NCBI GenBank assembly: GCA_002394125.1
Contig: DGSY01000014.1
Span: forward strand, 1 to 15,949
Length of the DNA: 15,949 nucleotides
Source of the DNA: Ruminococcus sp. UBA4350
Lineage (GTDB): Bacteria > Bacillota > Clostridia > Oscillospirales > Ruminococcaceae
Direction: 5' to 3'
The notes beneath the pieces were generated by a model, which worked only from the letters and a program-made list of their open reading frames with translations, ran no database searches and was not told where the DNA came from. The position numbers were made by a program, and so were the translations under genes. Shown here one piece after another: positions 1 through 6,246 of the stretch. The first letter of the stretch is position 1, and each line of letters begins with the position of its first letter.

Positions 1-9
1 TGGTATAAT
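1..9 (+). promoter_or_regulatory. Possible extended -10 element (TGGTATAAT)
   Basis: TGGTATAAT matches an extended -10 perfectly, but any -35 would lie before the window. It overlaps the left end of the palindrome and could drive the VanY-like gene. Nothing else supports it. Confidence 0.3.
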
Positions 10-175
10 ATTGATGTCCCAACTATCTCTTGAAGATATCTGCTTGTCTTTTTGCCGTGATACTGCGTTAGAAATCCTTGCCTTGCGTCAGCAAGGCGGC
101 GGCTTTCTGCCTTGTCTCACGACAAAAATCCTGCGCATCTATTCTTCAAGATTTAATTGGTACATCAATAGTATA
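4..175. repeat. Long imperfect palindrome, MITE-like foldback element
   Basis: The outer arms 4-36 and 143-175 are reverse complements at 28 of 33 positions by hand alignment, sharing the cores TTGATGT and TCTTGAAGA. Inside them, 49-60 pairs with 117-128 (11 of 12), and the centre is GCCTTGC-gtca-GCAAGGC at 80-97. The whole 172 bp therefore folds on a single axis. Both ends are TATA-rich, which would fit insertion at TA as seen for IS630/mariner-type MITEs, but no clear target duplication can be shown because the window starts at base 1. It holds no gene. A structured RNA or a large regulatory hairpin is an alternative reading. Confidence 0.7.
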
Positions 176-185
176 TAAATATCCG

Positions 186-1274
186 ATGTCAAAAACACGG
201 GAAGGAGATGCGGCGCTGCCGCCGCTGAAAATGCATATGGCTCAGTATCGTTCATCCGGAAAGGAACTGCGCAAATCACCCAAGGGCGTGATCGCTGCGC
301 TGATCCTGATCGTTTTGCTTGCTGCCGGTGCCTTCGGCATTCGCATGGTTCTGAACGGCATGGAATCGCTTGTGCCGGAGCCGGTCAGCGAGGCCGAGAT
401 CAGCGTGCCGGATTCCGAGACGGAAAGCTCCGAGGATCCCAATGCGCTGAAGCTCACGACATTCCTCTATGAGACCGAAAAGCTCCACCACGGCCCGCTC
501 GTCATGATCAATTCCGATTTCCCGACGACCGAGATCGACACGGGACTTGTCTCGGTGTTTGAGCAGAAAAACGAATATATCACGACACGCGATATGCAGG
601 TCTATCTCATGGATGAGGCAACGCTTGCGCTGAATCAGCTTGCAGCGAAATATTTCGAGGCGACCGGCCGCAGAGATATTCTCGTCCGCAATGCCTATGT
701 TTCCTACGATGAGCAGAAGCAGCGCTATGAAACCGAGCTGGCGGCTGCCGGTACGACAAGCGGCGTTACGGCAGCGATCCCCGGCGGCAATGAGCTGGAA
801 TCCGGCTATTCCTTTGAGCTGGGGCTCTATGTGAACGGAATGTTCATGGAGTATTCGCCGGAGGGCGATGCCGGCTGGATCCTTGAGCACTGCGCAGAAT
901 ACGGCTTTGTCCAGCGCTATCCGGAGGGCAAATCCGACTATACGCACGTTGACGATCAGCCGTGGATCTTCCGCTATGTCGGCGTGCCGCATTCATGGTA
1001 TATGTATAAGAACGGGCTCTGTCTGGAGGAGTATCTCGATCTGCTGGAATCGAATCCCGCAGACGGCCAGCATCTGACGGTCAAGGATCAGCTCGGCCGC
1101 TCCTATGAGCTTTACTATGTCTCTGTCGATCCGAACAATCCCGCGATCGAAACGGATGTCCCCTGCCCCGCCGAATGCAAATACAAGATCTCCGGCAACA
1201 ACAAGCACGGCTTCTTCATCACGGCGGAGCTTGGCTGGGATAATCAGGACACATGGACAAGCGATCTCAGCTGA
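186..1274 (+). CDS. Membrane-anchored VanY-like (M15B) protein with lost active site
   Basis: Numbered from the ATG at 186 (362 aa). A short basic cytoplasmic head is followed by one membrane segment (about residues 34-57), an acidic Ser/Glu linker (about 60-85) and an outer domain resembling D-Ala-D-Ala carboxypeptidases of family M15B. The family hallmark W-x-x-x-H/N-x-x-x-Y-G-F-x-x-RYP-x-GK is present near 231-249, as is the end of the fold (PWxFRYVG, then LEEYL). The residues that should bind zinc or act as base are replaced: the SxHxxGxxxD motif reads YSFELGLYVN (His to Phe, Asp to Asn) and EPWH reads QPWI (Glu to Gln, His to Ile). It is probably a pseudoenzyme that binds peptidoglycan or has a structural role. 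The start is uncertain. Reading could open at 78, but that stretch lies in the palindrome. ATGs at 186, 231 and 237 all lack a well-placed Shine-Dalgarno; GGAAGGAG at about 200-207 is too far from 231. Confidence 0.7.
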   Translation: MSKTREGDAALPPLKMHMAQYRSSGKELRKSPKGVIAALILIVLLAAGAFGIRMVLNGMESLVPEPVSEAEISVPDSETESSEDPNALKLTTFLYETEKLHHGPLVMINSDFPTTEIDTGLVSVFEQKNEYITTRDMQVYLMDEATLALNQLAAKYFEATGRRDILVRNAYVSYDEQKQRYETELAAAGTTSGVTAAIPGGNELESGYSFELGLYVNGMFMEYSPEGDAGWILEHCAEYGFVQRYPEGKSDYTHVDDQPWIFRYVGVPHSWYMYKNGLCLEEYLDLLESNPADGQHLTVKDQLGRSYELYYVSVDPNNPAIETDVPCPAECKYKISGNNKHGFFITAELGWDNQDTWTSDLS

Positions 1275-1295
1275 CCGTAAGCAAACCGCAAATCA

Positions 1296-1340
1296 AGCAG
1301 GCAGATCCCCGCTTTCCGGTGAATCTGCCTGCTGTTTTTT
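1296..1340 (+). terminator. Rho-independent terminator after the VanY-like gene
   Basis: An 11-bp stem (1296-1306 with 1323-1333, AGCAGGCAGAT / ATCTGCCTGCT) has a partly paired inner loop and is followed by G and six T. It is nearly identical to the hairpin at 11390-11433. Confidence 0.9.
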
Positions 1341-1391
1341 ATAGAATGCAAATCGCTCTGATTCCCAATGTCAAAAAATTTTCCGAAGCTA

Positions 1392-1420
1392 TTGACAAAT
1401 GCAATCCGATGTGGTATAAT
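1392..1420 (+). promoter_or_regulatory. Sigma-A promoter of the T-box/trpB2 unit
   Basis: TTGACA (1392-1397), a 17-nt spacer and TATAAT (1415-1420), with an upstream TGG making an extended -10. Both boxes match consensus fully. Transcription should start near 1427. Confidence 0.92.
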
Positions 1421-1426
1421 AGCACT

Positions 1427-1694
1427 GTAAACCGATGAAGCGGAGAGAAAGGGTGTTTATGCCCCACAGAGAGTCCGGTACTGCTGAGAGCCGGACGGAT
1501 CACAGAGCACCTAATGGCCCGCTGAGGGCGCAGTGAAAGCTGCGACGTTTCAGGCACGCGTCAGTGCTGAGGATATGGATGTATCCGTGTAAAGTGCGCG
1601 GCACTCTGATATGCAGAGCTGCGGCGAATCAAGGTGGCACCGCGAGCACCGCTCGTCCTTGACTGTAAGAATCTGTCAGGGACGGGCGTTTTTT
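1427..1694 (+). ncRNA. T-box leader (tRNA-sensing riboswitch), probably tRNA-Trp
   Basis: The T-box core AAGGTGGCACCGCG is at 1631-1644. The antiterminator pairs CAAGG (1630-1634) with CCTTG (1657-1661), plus GCGAGC with GCTCGT around the bulge. It competes with the terminator at 1650-1694. Stem I begins with AGCGG (1439-1443) pairing CCGCT (1519-1523), then an AGAGAAAG S-turn-like strand, a GGTG/CACC helix, and a distal AGAGAG bulge under a TCCGG/CCGGA helix. The 3' strand of the specifier loop reads TAATGGC (1512-1518). UGG (Trp, 1515-1517) fits the downstream gene and the preceding AA, but it is followed by C rather than the usual purine, so AUG (Met) cannot be excluded by eye. Confidence 0.9.
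1650..1694 (+). terminator. T-box leader terminator
   Basis: A 14-bp stem (1650-1663 with 1675-1688, including U-G pairs) with an 11-nt loop is followed by six T. It shares 1650-1661 with the antiterminator, so uncharged tRNA should switch between the two folds. Confidence 0.9.
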
Positions 1695-1737
1695 GTTCTT
1701 CCCGACAGCCGACCGTTTGACAAAAGGAGTGTTAATC

Positions 1738-3105
1738 ATGAGCAAGGAAATCCCCTACAAGATCTATCTGGAAGAATCCGAAATGCCGAAGGCGTGGTAC
1801 AATCTCCGCGCTGACATGAAGGAAAAGCCCGCGCCGCTGCTGGATCCCAAAACCCACGCACCGGCAACGCTCGATATGCTCTCGCAGGTCTTCTGCCGCG
1901 AGCTTGCCGAGCAGGAGCTGAACGAGACCGATGCCTATATCGAAATCCCGCAGGAGATCCGCGAATTCTATAAGATGTTCCGTCCGTCTCCGCTGGTTCG
2001 GGCATACTGCCTGGAAAAGAAGCTCGGTACGCCCGCGAAGATCTACTACAAATTCGAGGGCAACAATACCTCCGGCAGCCATAAGCTCAATTCCGCGATC
2101 GCGCAGGCCTATTATGCAAAAAAGCAGGGACTGAAGGGCGTTACGACCGAGACCGGCGCCGGTCAGTGGGGCACAGCGCTTTCTATGGCCTGCTCCTATT
2201 TCGATCTCGACTGCAAGGTTTTCATGGTCAAGGTCAGCTATGAGCAGAAGCCGTTCCGCCGCGAGGTCATGCGCACCTACGGCGCATCCGTCACCCCGTC
2301 TCCCTCTGAGACAACGGCAATCGGCCGCAAGATCCTCGCAGAGCATCCTGGTACGGGCGGCAGTCTGGGCTGCGCGGTCTCCGAGGCCGTCGAAGCAGCC
2401 GTCAGCAGCGAGGGCTATCGCTATGTGCTGGGCTCCGTGCTGAATCAGGTGCTCCTGCATCAGACCGTCATCGGTCTTGAAACGCAGACAGCGCTCCGCA
2501 AATACGGCATCAAACCGGATATCATCATCGGCTGCGCAGGCGGCGGCTCGAATCTCGGCGGACTGATCGCACCGTTCGTCGGCGAGCAGCTCCGCGGCGA
2601 AGCAAATTACAGATTCATCGCGGTCGAGCCGGCATCCTGCCCGTCGCTGACACGCGGCAAGTATGCATATGATTATGCCGACACCGGCAGGATCTGCCCG
2701 CTTGCGAAGATGTATACGCTCGGTGCGGATTATATCCCCGCACCGAACCATGCCGGCGGCCTGCGCTATCACGGCATGAATACGATGCTTTCCGCGCTCC
2801 GTGCGCAGGGCATTCTCGAAGCAGTCTCCTATAAGCAGACGGAGGTCTTTGCGGCGGCAGAGCAGTTTGCACGCATCGAGGGCATCCTGCCCGCACCGGA
2901 AAGCTCTCACGCGATCCGTGCGGCGATCGACGAGGCGCTGAGATGCAAGGAGACAGGCGAGGAAAAGACGATCGTCTTCGGTCTGACCGGCACCGGCTAT
3001 TTCGATCTCGCGGGCTATGCAAAGTACAATGACGGCGCACTCGAAAACTATGTGCCGACCGATGCAGAGCTGGAAGCATCCTTCTCCAAGCTGCCGCAAA
3101 TCTGA
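1738..3105 (+). CDS. trpB: TrpB2-type tryptophan synthase beta chain
   Basis: A 455-residue PLP enzyme expected to condense indole with L-serine to give tryptophan in the cytoplasm. The long N-terminal extension and the RPSPLVRA / YYKFEGNN blocks mark the TrpB2 (TIGR01415-like) branch rather than classical TrpB1. Visible motifs are the PLP lysine K116 in SGSHKLNSA, the catalytic glutamate E138 in TETGAGQWG, the phosphate-binding loop GGGSN (268-272) and the C-terminal TGTGYFD (417-423). The start at 1738 is chosen because AAAAGGAG lies about 8 nt upstream; an in-frame ATG at 1693 lies beside the T-box terminator and has no such site. No trpA or other trp gene is adjacent, so it may act on scavenged indole. 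Expression should be set by the T-box leader upstream. Confidence 0.95.
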   Translation: MSKEIPYKIYLEESEMPKAWYNLRADMKEKPAPLLDPKTHAPATLDMLSQVFCRELAEQELNETDAYIEIPQEIREFYKMFRPSPLVRAYCLEKKLGTPAKIYYKFEGNNTSGSHKLNSAIAQAYYAKKQGLKGVTTETGAGQWGTALSMACSYFDLDCKVFMVKVSYEQKPFRREVMRTYGASVTPSPSETTAIGRKILAEHPGTGGSLGCAVSEAVEAAVSSEGYRYVLGSVLNQVLLHQTVIGLETQTALRKYGIKPDIIIGCAGGGSNLGGLIAPFVGEQLRGEANYRFIAVEPASCPSLTRGKYAYDYADTGRICPLAKMYTLGADYIPAPNHAGGLRYHGMNTMLSALRAQGILEAVSYKQTEVFAAAEQFARIEGILPAPESSHAIRAAIDEALRCKETGEEKTIVFGLTGTGYFDLAGYAKYNDGALENYVPTDAELEASFSKLPQI

Positions 3106-3124
3106 ACTGAAAAAAGATAACGAT

Positions 3125-3165
3125 GAGGGAGGATACCCGGAAACGGTATCCTCCCTCGTTCTTTT
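3125..3165 (+). terminator. Rho-independent terminator of trpB2
   Basis: A perfect 13-bp stem (3125-3137 with 3145-3157, GAGGGAGGATACC / GGTATCCTCCCTC) with a 7-nt loop is followed by GTTCTTTT. It starts about 20 nt after the trpB2 stop. Confidence 0.93.
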
Positions 3166-3202
3166 CGGGGATCGCTGTCATCACGATGATCGTTTCATGC
3201 AG

Positions 3203-3234
3203 CAGCCGCCGGTGTTTTGAAGCACCGGCGGCTG
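3203..3234. terminator. Second hairpin between convergent genes
   Basis: A perfect 12-bp GC-rich stem (3203-3214 with 3223-3234, CAGCCGCCGGTG / CACCGGCGGCTG) with an 8-nt loop. The plus side runs into TTCTCATTT; the minus side lacks a T tract. It sits 33 nt past the stop of the leftward dockerin gene and may act as a backup or bidirectional terminator. Confidence 0.6.
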
Positions 3235-3266
3235 TTCTCATTTATCTGTCATGAAGAATCTGTGTA

Positions 3267-4523
3267 TCAATCGAGCTTTGCGACCTTGCGGAGAATTGCG
3301 GTCACATCGTCAAGCGTGATATTGCCGTCTTCATTTACATCGGCATTCTGCTTGCCCTGCTTGGTGATGACTGCCTCGCTGTCCTCTGTGCAGAAGCGGG
3401 CAAGGAGAACCGCATCGTTGACATCAATCTCGCTGTCAAGTGTCACATCGCCGGATATGGCGAGCGCATTCTGACCGATCAGCGGCGAGGCGGCGCTGTC
3501 CGGACACACCCATTCAGCTGCAAGACCAAATTGTTCGTAAAGCTCTGCGGCAATCGCAAAATGTTCAGCGAATGTTGTTCCTTCCGGCGGAATCACGGCA
3601 TACATTTCATTCCGGTCATTATAGTATGCTTTGTCCTGTCCGTAATCATAGTATCCGAGCTTTTTGGCAAGTGCCGTATCTTCGAGCGCCGCACAGACAA
3701 ATCTGCATTCGGGATGATGCTCCTGAACCCATGCATCAACAGCATCCCAGTCGTATGTGACATCCTCCAGCGCAGTATAGCTGCTGTTCCATTTATGGCT
3801 TGTGGGATAGTATGCTGTCGGATAAGTGTACCAGACCTCTTGATAATCTGCTGTCTGTCCCCATGTGTAAAATTCAGAGATCAGTCCGGCTTTTGCAAGG
3901 TCATGCAGAATGCCGTCAGCGATTTCCGGAACACCGGCAGTTTTGGCTTCTTCTGTCGGAAACCGCTTGCTGTTGTCAACAAGATCATAGTAACATTCAA
4001 GATCCGTCACGCCTTCCTGAACCTGATAAACATAATATCTCCGGGGCGTTTCGGGATTTGTGATCTGAGAAAATCCGGTAATTCCGGGATAGTGTTTCTC
4101 CAGTATCTCAAACATTTTCTGTTCTGCTTCATCGTGATTGATATCTTTCCGCAGTACGATCCGCAGAACATTCTCCCGCGGACAGACCACATAGACCGGA
4201 TCGCCCTCAAGGTGACGCATTTCCGTAATTGTTTCACCGGTATCGAGATCGGTAAAGGTATCTTCACGGTCAAACGAATAGTGATAGGTCAAGACCTGAT
4301 AATCACGCGGCGTGCCGGGAACACCGCCGTACCCGACCCATTTGAACATACCCTTGTCATCCAGTTCCGTCATATCCTGAAACTCGCTGCCGTCCGCAGT
4401 GCCCCAGCAGTACAGCGGAATCACGTCGGTTGTTTCAGCAGCAGAAACCGGCACCGCAGGAACCGCGCCGCAAAGCAGCACAGCGCCTGCAAGCATCGCT
4501 GCAAATCTCATACGCTTTTTCAT
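3267..4523 (-). CDS. Secreted dockerin type I protein of unknown function
   Basis: 418 residues. A signal peptide (about 1-28: basic KKRMR, hydrophobic core, VSA-A cleavage site) is followed by a roughly 320-residue region rich in Tyr and Trp that I do not recognise as a glycosidase, esterase, lyase or protease. A C-terminal dockerin (about 357-416) has two calcium-loop repeats: DVTLDSEIDVND, and DVNEDGNITLDD followed by AILRKVAKL. The calcium ligand positions 1, 3, 5, 9 and 12 are well kept, except Thr at position 3 of the first loop. It should be exported and docked onto a cohesin-bearing scaffold or surface protein. The start at 4523 is fixed by AAAGGAGG about 7 nt upstream; an upstream in-frame ATG at 4553 lies inside the preceding gene. 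It is the last gene of a sigma/anti-sigma operon, 13 nt after the anti-sigma stop, with its ribosome site abutting that stop. Confidence 0.88.
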   Translation of the reverse strand: MKKRMRFAAMLAGAVLLCGAVPAVPVSAAETTDVIPLYCWGTADGSEFQDMTELDDKGMFKWVGYGGVPGTPRDYQVLTYHYSFDREDTFTDLDTGETITEMRHLEGDPVYVVCPRENVLRIVLRKDINHDEAEQKMFEILEKHYPGITGFSQITNPETPRRYYVYQVQEGVTDLECYYDLVDNSKRFPTEEAKTAGVPEIADGILHDLAKAGLISEFYTWGQTADYQEVWYTYPTAYYPTSHKWNSSYTALEDVTYDWDAVDAWVQEHHPECRFVCAALEDTALAKKLGYYDYGQDKAYYNDRNEMYAVIPPEGTTFAEHFAIAAELYEQFGLAAEWVCPDSAASPLIGQNALAISGDVTLDSEIDVNDAVLLARFCTEDSEAVITKQGKQNADVNEDGNITLDDVTAILRKVAKLD

Positions 4524-4536
4524 AAGATTACCTCCT

Positions 4537-5481
4537 TTACGCATAAACATCAATCATCGGCTGATCGGTCTGCTTTTTCTGAAAAATATCGCTGTCGTTT
4601 GCGACAGTATATTCTGCGCTGCAGTCCTCCGGAAGAATATCGTAACCGTCCGGCAGCGGAATGGCATAGTAAAGAATCACCGTGCTGTCCGGCGGCCGCA
4701 GACAAACAAAATGCAGCTGCAATCCCGAAGGTGTCATTGTCCCCCCGCACAGAGCGGCATCTGTGTAGTCTGCCCGCACTTTCACCACAATATATTGCTG
4801 ATGTGCCGGATCATATCTGCTGTCAAGCATATATCCGTGATCATCCGGCGTCGAACGAACGAAATAGAATTGGATATACGGCTCCGGCCAATCGGAAGGA
4901 GCAGAGTTCTCTTTCTGCCATGGGCCTGTGATCACAGGCAGCGTGAATGTCGGTTCCTCAGGTGCATCGCCATGGAAAGACTCCGGCGCACCCTGTATCG
5001 GTGCTTCTGTTGTTTCCGCCGTGACGGTCAATATGGCGGTTGTGACAGGCGGCGGTGCTGTCTCCGGCTGTATCGGCGTTTCGGGAACTGTCAGCACCTG
5101 CTCCTGTTCCGTCACCGCATCCGTGACTGTCTCCGCGTCAGTGACCGTCTCTGCGGCAGTCTGACTGACAGTTTCCGCTGTTGTCTGATGTGTCGTTTTC
5201 ATACTGACAGCAGTCGTATACACGGTCACGGCTGTTGTCTCGGCGGTATTCTGCGCAGTCGTTTCCGCTGTGACGGTTGCAGCAGGCAGCTCCGTGATCT
5301 CCGGTGCCTGCATCCGCAGTTTCGGATAGACTGCCGCAAAAATGCCGATCACCAGACAGGCCGCGATCGCCGGAAGAAACCGCATCAGCTTCGGCCTGCG
5401 TCGGTATTCCGCATGAACCGCGGTGTCGATCATATCATCCGGCAGCGTATTCATCAACTCCATAAAGCGTTCAGCATTCAA
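4537..5481 (-). CDS. Membrane anti-sigma-like protein with Thr-rich stalk and outer domain
   Basis: 314 residues in the layout of transmembrane anti-sigma factors. A short cytoplasmic head (1-32, with LPDDMIDTAV) precedes one membrane helix (about 33-53), an outer stalk rich in Thr, Ala, Val and Glu with AETT/AETV/ETVTD repeats (about 60-165), and a globular outer domain (about 185-314) that I do not recognise. The head is too short to hold a recognisable zinc-binding anti-sigma (ZAS) domain, so the role rests mainly on position: it begins inside the end of the sigma gene. The start is TTG at 5481-5479, overlapping the sigma stop (TTGA), with GGAGGG about 7 nt upstream; the nearby ATG at 5477 is in another frame and the in-frame ATG (residue 7) has no ribosome site. 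The outer domain would sense an external signal, possibly linked to the co-transcribed dockerin protein. Confidence 0.75.
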   Translation of the reverse strand: MNAERFMELMNTLPDDMIDTAVHAEYRRRPKLMRFLPAIAACLVIGIFAAVYPKLRMQAPEITELPAATVTAETTAQNTAETTAVTVYTTAVSMKTTHQTTAETVSQTAAETVTDAETVTDAVTEQEQVLTVPETPIQPETAPPPVTTAILTVTAETTEAPIQGAPESFHGDAPEEPTFTLPVITGPWQKENSAPSDWPEPYIQFYFVRSTPDDHGYMLDSRYDPAHQQYIVVKVRADYTDAALCGGTMTPSGLQLHFVCLRPPDSTVILYYAIPLPDGYDILPEDCSAEYTVANDSDIFQKKQTDQPMIDVYA

Positions 5482-6044
5482 AGCAATCCCTCCTCCCGAA
5501 GATATTTTTGCAGGCGCTTGCGAATCCTTGCAAGCGTGACCTTGACATTGCTTTCGCTCATATCGAATCTGGCCGCGAGCTCCGCGATCGCCGCAGACTG
5601 CCAGTACCGGCAGATAAACAGATTGCGCTGCTTTTCCGGCAGGCTTTGCAGAAATCCCGTGACCGCCTGCATCAGTTCACGCTGTTCGAGCTCCTGCTCC
5701 ACATTCTCTGAAGACGGGAAGATTTCCGTCAGCTCATCGAGTGCCTGCGCAGTCTGTCCGCCGCCGCGCTTTTCTCTGCGGCGTGCTTTATAGCGGTCGA
5801 ATGCGGCATTGCGCACGAGCTTCAAAAGATACGCACAGAAATTAGAAGGCTTTGCAGGCGGGATCGCGTTCCAGACCGTGAGCAGCGCATCATTCAGGCA
5901 TTCCTCGGCATCCTCATCGCTGCCGAGAATATTGCGCGCAACAGACCGGCAGAGCGCCCCGTACATCTGTGCGGATTCCTTCAGCGCCTGCTCATCCCGA
6001 TTATTCAGCATCAAAAGAATTCTTTTGTCGTCTATGGCAATCAC
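5478..6044 (-). CDS. ECF-type RNA polymerase sigma factor
   Basis: 188 residues with the two-domain ECF layout. Region 2 (about 20-92) contains DEDAEECLNDALLTVWNAI and the basic end of 2.4, RNAAFDRYKARRREKR. After a 35-residue linker, region 4 (about 128-183) has LPEKQRNLFICRYW and the helix-turn-helix IAELAARFDMSESNVKVTLARIRKRL. It should redirect RNA polymerase to a dedicated promoter set once released by the membrane protein encoded next. The listed start is GTG at 6044, with AAAGG very close upstream; the spacing is short, so a slightly internal start (for example ATG at residue 12) is possible. Upstream lie a strong sigma-A promoter and a candidate ECF promoter, suggesting basal plus autoregulated expression. 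The subgroup cannot be assigned by eye. Confidence 0.93.
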   Translation of the reverse strand: MIAIDDKRILLMLNNRDEQALKESAQMYGALCRSVARNILGSDEDAEECLNDALLTVWNAIPPAKPSNFCAYLLKLVRNAAFDRYKARRREKRGGGQTAQALDELTEIFPSSENVEQELEQRELMQAVTGFLQSLPEKQRNLFICRYWQSAAIAELAARFDMSESNVKVTLARIRKRLQKYLREEGLL

Positions 6045-6073
6045 CGCCTTTCGTGTTTGCCTTCACCCATATG

Positions 6074-6099
6074 AACGACGTTTTTCAGAATCGGTTACA
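6074..6099 (-). promoter_or_regulatory. Candidate ECF-sigma autoregulatory promoter
   Basis: TGTAAC (6099-6094), 16 nt, CGTT (6077-6074) on the minus strand resembles the TGWAAC-N16/17-CGTN promoters of Gram-positive ECF sigma factors. It lies 30 nt before the sigma start. This is one short match, so it remains a hypothesis. Confidence 0.35.
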
Positions 6100-6117
6100 C
6101 CTGTTCTGATTATTTTT

Positions 6118-6146
6118 ATTGTATCATTCGGGATTTCTTTTGTCAA
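6118..6146 (-). promoter_or_regulatory. Sigma-A promoter of the sigma/anti-sigma/dockerin operon
   Basis: On the minus strand TTGACA (6146-6141), 17 nt, TACAAT (6123-6118). The -35 box begins just after the sbcC terminator tract. Confidence 0.88.
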
Positions 6147-6150
6147 TACG

Positions 6151-6184
6151 ACAAAAGAGCAGCATGATCGCTCATACTGCTCTT
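6151..6184 (-). terminator. Terminator of sbcD-sbcC
   Basis: The stem AAGAGCAG / CTGCTCTT (6184-6177 with 6162-6155) is extended by ATGA/TCAT across one mismatch, with a 4-nt loop. Reading leftward it ends in TTTTGT. It lies about 60 nt past the sbcC stop and just before the sigma-operon promoter. Confidence 0.75.
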
Positions 6185-6246
6185 ATATTCTGTATTGCTG
6201 CGGACAGCAGCACAAATAATCATCGTTCACTGCCCGCCGGATTGTT

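Noticed and set aside
78..185. N-terminal extension of the VanY-like protein to an ATG at 78
   Set aside because: These 36 codons lie in the palindrome, have no ribosome site and would place an unrelated Cys-rich segment before the usual short cytoplasmic head.
208..228. A six-codon reading frame (MRRCRR) after GGAAGGAG, as a leader peptide
   Set aside because: The ribosome site touches the ATG with no spacing, and no attenuator hairpin follows. Too short to support.
3531..4931. Long plus-strand open frames over the dockerin and anti-sigma genes
   Set aside because: The minus-strand genes have signal peptide, dockerin, membrane helix and ribosome sites; the plus frames have none.
4990..5290. 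Repetitive GTC/TGTC-rich DNA as a tandem repeat element
   Set aside because: The repetition follows from the Thr/Ala/Val/Glu stalk codons of the anti-sigma-like gene and has no fixed nucleotide unit.
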